A DNA stretch of 10,803 nt from Desulfobacteraceae bacterium UBA5616. Its GTDB lineage: Bacteria; Desulfobacterota; Desulfobacteria; Desulfobacterales; UBA5616. The notes beneath the pieces are model-generated. The model was not told the DNA's origin and did not search any database. It saw only the letters and a program-made list of their open reading frames with translations. A program made the position numbers and the translations under genes. The stretch lies in the NCBI GenBank assembly GCA_002423615.1, contig DIKO01000076.1:1-10803 (forward strand), in the 5' to 3' direction. This document shows positions 6,543 through 10,803 of this stretch, piece by piece (the first letter of the stretch is position 1; each line of letters opens with the position of its first letter).

Positions 6543-7802
6543 TTACCAGCGGCGCTCGAACTTCCTTCGCAACCACACAGCCAGTCCGTTCATGATAACC
6601 AGAAATGCCAGCAGTACCATGGTAGCCGCAGACGTGCGTTCCACAAACGCGCGTTCAGGGCTGTCGGCCCAAAGATAAATCTGAACGGGCAACACCGTCG
6701 ACGGATCTTGGAATCCGTGAGGAATATCCACGATAAAGGCCACCATGCCGATCATCAGCAGGGGCGCGGACTCCCCCAGGGCACGGGCCATACCGATGAT
6801 GGTGCCGGTCAGCATGCCCGGGAGGGCCAGGGGCAAAACATGGTGCAGAACCGTCTGCATTCGGCTCGCACCGACTCCCAGGGCCGCTTCTCGTATGGAT
6901 GGCGGCACCGCCTGCAAAGCGGCCCGGCCTGCGATAACAATGGTGGGCAGGGTCATCAGGGTGAGAACCAGTCCGCCGGCAAGGGGTGCTGAACGGGGTA
7001 CGCCAAAAACATTAAGAAAAAGGGCAAGCCCCAAAAGCCCGAAAACAATGGAAGGCACCGCCGCCAGGTTGTTGATGTTGACTTCAATGAGATCGGTCCA
7101 GCGGTTGCGCGGTGCGAACTCCTGGAGATAGACCGCTGTGCCCACACCCAGGGGAAATGAGATCGCCAGGGTGATCAGCAGGGTGAAAAAGGACCCATAT
7201 AAAGCGCCCCGGATACCGGACAATTCTGGCTCGCGGCTGTCGCCGGCGGTGAAAAAGGCACGATTGAATTGCTTGCGGATCATTTTGCGTTCTTTCAAAT
7301 GATCGATCCAGGATAGCTGATCTTCAGTCAGACGACCGCTCTCCGGCCCCAGGCGGCCTTTAAAAAACATGTCCACATCGTCGTCCGCTGGAACCCAGAG
7401 GGTGCTTTGCCGACCGATTAATCCTCGATCTTCCATTACCATTTCGCGCAGTTGAAAAGCAGCACCCGAACTGACCATGGCCGACAGCTTTCGCAACTCC
7501 CCCCGTCCGGAGACATCGGGAAAGACAGACCGCAAAGCCCCCTTGACCAGCCTGCCGTAATCTGCGGAGCTTACGACGACATCCTTAAAGACCTGCGGGT
7601 CAAAATAGACGTCAAGACGCATGTGGGTCTGCCAGATCGCCGAGTAGCCGTTTCCCAGAATGCTGACGAAAAGCAACATCAGAAATATCAGACTCGCCGC
7701 GATGGCCGCCAGGCCAAGCCGTCGGAAACGGCGCTCCACCCGGTAACGGCGTTTGAGTCCCTTCTGAACAATGTCGATGGTTTTAACGGATGATTTATTC
7801 AT
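6543..7802 (-). CDS. pstA: Phosphate ABC transporter permease PstA, extended type
   Basis: PstA is one of the two inner-membrane channel subunits of the phosphate importer. I place the start at ATG 7802, with GGAG five bases upstream, giving 419 residues and an eight-base overlap with the end of pstC; a frame extension to 7838 lies wholly inside pstC. A first membrane segment at about 30-50 is followed by some 145 soluble residues (52-197), absent from Escherichia coli PstA and resembling the DUF3333-type N-terminal region. The permease core follows, with membrane segments near 200-226, 243-266, 273-291, 325-358 and 392-411. The cytoplasmic EAA loop REAALGVGASRMQTVLHHVLP (304-324) contacts PstB, and ARALGESAPLLMIG is a PstA hallmark. 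The C-terminus is basic (RRKFERRW). Confidence 0.94.
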   Translation of the reverse strand: MNKSSVKTIDIVQKGLKRRYRVERRFRRLGLAAIAASLIFLMLLFVSILGNGYSAIWQTHMRLDVYFDPQVFKDVVVSSADYGRLVKGALRSVFPDVSGRGELRKLSAMVSSGAAFQLREMVMEDRGLIGRQSTLWVPADDDVDMFFKGRLGPESGRLTEDQLSWIDHLKERKMIRKQFNRAFFTAGDSREPELSGIRGALYGSFFTLLITLAISFPLGVGTAVYLQEFAPRNRWTDLIEVNINNLAAVPSIVFGLLGLALFLNVFGVPRSAPLAGGLVLTLMTLPTIVIAGRAALQAVPPSIREAALGVGASRMQTVLHHVLPLALPGMLTGTIIGMARALGESAPLLMIGMVAFIVDIPHGFQDPSTVLPVQIYLWADSPERAFVERTSAATMVLLAFLVIMNGLAVWLRRKFERRW

Positions 7803-9186
7803 ACTGCTCCCGATACCTCCGTACCACATACAGGGCAATAACGTTTAAAACGAGGGTCACCACAAACAGCAGCAGTCCCAGGGCAAAGGCCGCCAGGGTT
7901 TTCGGGCTGTCGAATTCCTGGTCCCCCACGAGCAGCGTTACGATCTGCACGGTGACCGTGGTCACGGTTTTGAAGGGATTCAACGTCAGGTTGGCCGTCA
8001 ATCCCGCGGCCATCACCACGATCATGGTCTCGCCGATCGCCCGGGAAACGGCCAGCAATACGCCGCCCACAATTCCCGGAAGCGCCGCTGGCAACAACAC
8101 ATGCTTGACGGTTTCCGACCGGGTGGCCCCCAGGCTGTACGCCCCGTCGCGGAGGGACTGGGGAACGGCATTGATCATATCGTCTGAAAGAGACGAAACA
8201 AATGGGATGATCATGATTCCCATCACCAGACCGGCCGCCAATGCGCTTTCGGAAGCGACATCCAGTCCGAGGGTCACTCCCAGGGAGCGAATCACAGGGG
8301 CTACCACAAGGGCCGCAAAAAACCCGTAAACCACGGTGGGGACACCGGCCAGGATCTCCATCAGGGGTTTGGCGATGGCCCGGAAGGTTTTACCGGCGTA
8401 TTCGGACAGGTAGATGGCAGCCATAAGGCCGATGGGCACTGAAACGCACATGGCGATGCCCGATATCAGCAATGTCCCGGCAAAAACCGGAACGGCGCCG
8501 AAAGCTCCGGAGGACCCCACCTGGTCGCTGCGAATGGCCATCTGCGGACTCCACTTCAGGCCGAAAAGAAATTCCGTAACCGGGACCGCCTGGAAAAAAC
8601 GCAGGGATTCGTAGAGGACCGATATCACGATACCGATGGTGGTGAAAACGGCAATGGTGGAACATACCGCCAGAAGGCCCTTCACGATTCCTTCCACATG
8701 GTTGCGCGCACGCAGACCCTTGTTGATACGGCTTCGAACCACCACCAGGGCTGACATGGAAAGGGCCATGATCGTAACAAACAAGGCCGTATTGCTGATC
8801 CGCTGCAAGTGCAGGTAGTGTTCGGCGGCTGCCTGCAAGGCCGGGTCGATCCGCTCCAAGGAACCCTGCCGGGCAATAACATTTCGGATATCATTCAGAA
8901 GAAGACTGATGTGCGAAGGTTCCAGATTTTCTATCTCTGCAGGAAGCTGGGAAATCACCAGGTGGGCTACAACCTGGGTATCGAAAAATTGCCAGAGTGA
9001 AAAAACAGTCACCGCCGGCAGACCGCACCACAAGGCCGTCAGCAAGCCGTAATAGGTGGGCCTCGAGTGCAGATTCCTGATTAACCGTCGGCCACCGGCT
9101 GCCGCAACAGACCTACGCACACCCAAATAATAGCCGGTCGTGGCCATCAGCAGCAGGGCGATCATTATTATCCCGGGGGTTATCAT
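7795..9186 (-). CDS. pstC: Phosphate ABC transporter permease PstC, extended type
   Basis: PstC pairs with PstA to form the phosphate channel in the inner membrane. I prefer ATG 9186, which follows GGAGGA by nine bases, giving 463 residues; a GTG at 9219 in the same frame has AAAGGAA too close to act normally. Membrane segments appear near 4-22 and 48-66, then a soluble stretch (68-130) and further segments near 133-150, 170-192, 234-260, 273-298, 313-335, 368-395 and 433-455. The EAA loop DGAYSLGATRSETVKHVLLP (347-366) docks PstB. SRAIGETMIVVMAAG and the final GLLLFVVTLVLN are typical of PstC. It is about 140 residues longer than Escherichia coli PstC, all at the N-terminus. It is the first recognised gene of the operon. 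Confidence 0.94.
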   Translation of the reverse strand: MITPGIIMIALLLMATTGYYLGVRRSVAAAGGRRLIRNLHSRPTYYGLLTALWCGLPAVTVFSLWQFFDTQVVAHLVISQLPAEIENLEPSHISLLLNDIRNVIARQGSLERIDPALQAAAEHYLHLQRISNTALFVTIMALSMSALVVVRSRINKGLRARNHVEGIVKGLLAVCSTIAVFTTIGIVISVLYESLRFFQAVPVTEFLFGLKWSPQMAIRSDQVGSSGAFGAVPVFAGTLLISGIAMCVSVPIGLMAAIYLSEYAGKTFRAIAKPLMEILAGVPTVVYGFFAALVVAPVIRSLGVTLGLDVASESALAAGLVMGIMIIPFVSSLSDDMINAVPQSLRDGAYSLGATRSETVKHVLLPAALPGIVGGVLLAVSRAIGETMIVVMAAGLTANLTLNPFKTVTTVTVQIVTLLVGDQEFDSPKTLAAFALGLLLFVVTLVLNVIALYVVRRYREQYE

Positions 9187-9195
9187 TACTAATTG

Positions 9196-9201
9196 TCCTC
9201 C
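9196..9201 (-). promoter_or_regulatory. Ribosome binding site supporting the pstC ATG
   Basis: GGAGGA on the minus strand lies nine bases before ATG 9186-9184. The rival GTG at 9219 has its Shine-Dalgarno-like AAAGGAA directly against the codon, so 9186 is preferred. Confidence 0.5.
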
Positions 9202-9284
9202 ATCTTCATCGACGATCACTTCCTTTTGTGCGGTAATTTAGAAGCCTTTTGTTCGTACAATATTTGTTAATTGTTAGATTATGA

Positions 9285-9431
9285 TTAGCATCTGATCCTT
9301 TCCAGCGTTAAAACAGCCTCCTCGTGCAAATTGGCGCCCACCTCGATAGAACTGTACGAATTTATTTTGAAAATATCTATTCCTGATCCAGCCCAACACA
9401 ATAAAACAACCCCTAACGATTTTCTAATCAT
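9285..9431 (-). CDS. Possible 48-residue leader or secreted peptide upstream of pstC
   Basis: An ATG at 9431 opens 48 codons ending at TAA 9285, on the same strand as the pst operon and 98 bases before its preferred start. The N-terminus (MIRKSLGVVLLCWAGSG) is basic then hydrophobic, like a short signal or membrane-insertion sequence. The rest (to LERIRC) is polar and has no domain I recognise. AAGGA abuts the ATG, closer than is usual, and AGGGG lies about 12 bases upstream. It may be a real small protein of the operon or a chance reading frame in promoter DNA. Confidence 0.25.
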   Translation of the reverse strand: MIRKSLGVVLLCWAGSGIDIFKINSYSSIEVGANLHEEAVLTLERIRC

Positions 9432-9476
9432 TCCTTAATTTCCCCTGAACACAAATTTTATCAAAGAAGATCACTG

Positions 9477-9514
9477 TTGGATGGTGCAACTGAAATTGGA
9501 TGGTGCAACTGAAA
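9477..9514. repeat. Perfect 19-bp tandem repeat upstream of the porin gene
   Basis: TTGGATGGTGCAACTGAAA occurs twice head to tail at 9477-9495 and 9496-9514 without a mismatch, followed at once by AAGGAGG. The unit length is not a multiple of three, so it is unlikely to be a protein repeat. It could be a paired regulator-binding site in the divergent promoter region or a recent slippage duplication. Confidence 0.85.
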
Positions 9515-9665
9515 AAGGAGGCACGATAAACCCATCGAGTTTGAAACGTTTAACTATGGCTTTTAAATCGCGGAAGGAGGTGAAGAGGGGAAAAATTTCA
9601 GGTGAGGGGGAAATAATTGGTAAAATTTTATGAATTGGAAACAAGATAAATAAAAAAAGGAGCAG

Positions 9666-10784
9666 ATGAAAATGGAAAAGATTTTTTCGATGATCACAGT
9701 TTTGGGTTTTTTCATACTGACGTTGGCGGGAATTGGGATGTTTTCAACTGAATGCCTCGCTTCGGAATTACCCAAATGGGTTTCAAACATGAAATTCAAA
9801 GGGGACGTCCGGGTACGTTACCAGGATGAGGAAAGAGATGTGGCCGACAGTGAAAACCAGCGGTTCCGAATCCGGCTTCGGGCCGGCATTGAAAGCCAGG
9901 TCAACGACTACTGGTCGGCTGCTTTCGGAATCGCATCCGGTGGGTCCGACCCCCGATCCACCAATCAGACCCTGGAAGATACTTTTGAAACCGGCGATGC
10001 CATGTTGGATTATGCCTATGCCCAGTTCGAAAATGATATGGTCACGGTCGTTGCCGGAAAATTCGGCAATCCCATCTGGAACCCCAAAGATCTTTTATGG
10101 GACGGGGACATCATGCCGGACGGTTTTGCAGCCAGCTTTAATTTCGAGGCATCCGATATCGTAAAGGTGTTCCTGACGCCGACCGTTTTTGTACTGGACG
10201 AATGGAAGGATACCGATACGGAAGACCTTCCAACGATTATGGCCCTTCAAGCCGGAATTGACGCTGATTTCAAAGATACGGGATATATTAAATTTGCCGG
10301 CACGTATTACGGCATGAACGGTATAGAGGGCAATGACTGGTCCGAACACAGCTCCGGGACCAACAGCCTGGATGCTGACGGGAACTGGATGTATGATCAC
10401 GACGCCTTTTCCCTGGAAGCCGAGGCAGGGCTCACCAACCTTCCGGTTTTTGCAGCGCTCTATGGTCAATATGTTTCCGCGGATGTCAACGAGGAAGACA
10501 CCGGTTATCTTTTCGGTGCCAAAATCGGGGACAAGAAAGTAAAAGAACTCGGTGACTGGCAGGTCAACCTGAATTACAGAAATCTGGAAAAGGACGCCTG
10601 GCTGGATTTCGTTCCGGATTCCGACTTTTTCGGCGGCGCAACGGGTGTCAAGGGATATGAAGCGGAATTCACCGTAGGCTTGAGCAAGAATGTTTCCGCA
10701 GGGATCGATTACTACAAAACCGAAGAAATAGACGGAGATGAGGAAGAAGATGTGATTCAGGTCGATCTTGTCGTTAAGTTCTAA
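9666..10784 (+). CDS. Putative outer-membrane beta-barrel porin
   Basis: This 372-residue protein has a Sec signal (basic MKMEK, hydrophobic ITVLGFFILTLAGIG, probable cleavage around ECLAS at 29-33). The mature part has alternating beta-strand patterns (FKGDVRVRYQDEE, RFRIRLRAGIE, AAFGIASGG, MVTVVAGKFG, WQVNLNYR, AEFTVGLSKNVSAGIDYY) and ends in VDLVVKF. The terminal Phe is the usual signal for barrel assembly by the BAM machinery. Length and acidic surface loops fit a putative-porin family (Porin_5-like), probably a 14- to 16-strand barrel; the solute is not readable from sequence. AGGAG lies three bases before ATG 9666 and nine before ATG 9672, so either may be used. It diverges from the pst operon, so a phosphate-related role is possible, but it shows no recognised homology to OprP. 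Confidence 0.85.
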   Translation: MKMEKIFSMITVLGFFILTLAGIGMFSTECLASELPKWVSNMKFKGDVRVRYQDEERDVADSENQRFRIRLRAGIESQVNDYWSAAFGIASGGSDPRSTNQTLEDTFETGDAMLDYAYAQFENDMVTVVAGKFGNPIWNPKDLLWDGDIMPDGFAASFNFEASDIVKVFLTPTVFVLDEWKDTDTEDLPTIMALQAGIDADFKDTGYIKFAGTYYGMNGIEGNDWSEHSSGTNSLDADGNWMYDHDAFSLEAEAGLTNLPVFAALYGQYVSADVNEEDTGYLFGAKIGDKKVKELGDWQVNLNYRNLEKDAWLDFVPDSDFFGGATGVKGYEAEFTVGLSKNVSAGIDYYKTEEIDGDEEEDVIQVDLVVKF

Positions 10785-10785
10785 C

Positions 10786-10800
10786 GCGGGCTATGCCCGC
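10786..10800 (+). terminator. Probable terminator stem after the porin gene
   Basis: GCGGGC (10786-10791), loop TAT, GCCCGC (10795-10800) form a perfect six-base GC-rich hairpin starting two bases after the porin stop. The window ends three bases later, so the T-run of an intrinsic terminator cannot be confirmed. Confidence 0.55.
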
Positions 10801-10803
10801 AAC

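Larger units (their letters stand above)
9220..9665. other. Divergent intergenic region between pstC and the porin gene
   Basis: About 446 bases separate the two divergent transcription units, and promoters for both must lie here. The region is AT-rich. It contains a 19-bp tandem repeat (9477-9514), two possible short ORFs, an inverted pair TTCGTACA (9252-9259) and TGTACGAA (9353-9360), and three purine-rich Shine-Dalgarno-like sites on the plus strand (9515-9521, 9574-9583, 9656-9662). I see no sequence close to the enterobacterial Pho box on either strand, and no -10/-35 pair I would defend. Confidence 0.6.

Noticed and set aside
9299..9317. Weak Pho-box-like sequence on the minus strand (CTGTTTT, AACG, CTGGAAA)
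   Set aside because: Spacing of the two half-sites fits, but too few consensus positions match, and such partial matches are frequent in AT-rich DNA.
9252..9360. Inverted pair TTCGTACA / TGTACGAA about 100 bp apart
   Set aside because: Eight bases at this distance is within what chance gives, and the flanks do not extend the match.

Overview
The window looks like chromosomal DNA of a Gram-negative bacterium, most likely a sulfate-reducer-type Desulfobacterota (deltaproteobacterium). This placement is inferred from the protein style (an extended PstC/PstA pair, a CxxC-containing PstS, a DUF1016 nuclease, an acidic putative porin) and not from any marker gene. Mpl (murein recycling) and an outer-membrane porin with a C-terminal Phe both require a Gram-negative envelope. 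No rRNA, tRNA, CRISPR array or recognisable insertion sequence is visible.

Layout. Everything from about 9.2 kb down to position 1 is on the minus strand; only the porin at the right end is on the plus strand. Read in transcription order, the minus strand carries pstC (9186-7795), pstA (7802-6543), pstS (6462-5392), pstB (5260-4400) and phoU (4385-3729). Together these form a complete high-affinity phosphate ABC transporter plus its signalling regulator. The order is unusual because the binding protein sits between the permeases and the ATPase. Next comes mpl (3572-2142), a murein tripeptide ligase with a non-ATG start. Last is a tightly packed three-gene cassette: a DUF1016/YhcG-type PD-(D/E)XK nuclease (2104-956), a 49-codon ORF (959-810) and a C5 cytosine DNA methyltransferase (813 to beyond position 1). 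Both junctions in that cassette are ATGA stop/start overlaps.

The porin gene (9666-10784, plus) diverges from the pst operon across a gene-poor region of roughly 450 bp (9220-9665). That region holds a 19-bp perfect tandem repeat, two possible short ORFs and several strong Shine-Dalgarno-like sequences, but no Pho box that I can recognise.

How it works together. The pst block is a phosphate scavenging unit: PstS captures phosphate in the periplasm, PstC/PstA form the channel, PstB powers it and PhoU connects transport state to regulation. The adjacent porin may provide outer-membrane entry, but this rests on position alone. The left-hand cassette joins a nuclease-fold protein to a DNA methyltransferase through translational coupling. 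It could be a restriction-modification-like or other defence module placed downstream of housekeeping genes. The most distinctive sequence signals are the palindromic 39-bp in-frame repeats inside the DUF1016 gene and the small coupled ORF between nuclease and methyltransferase.
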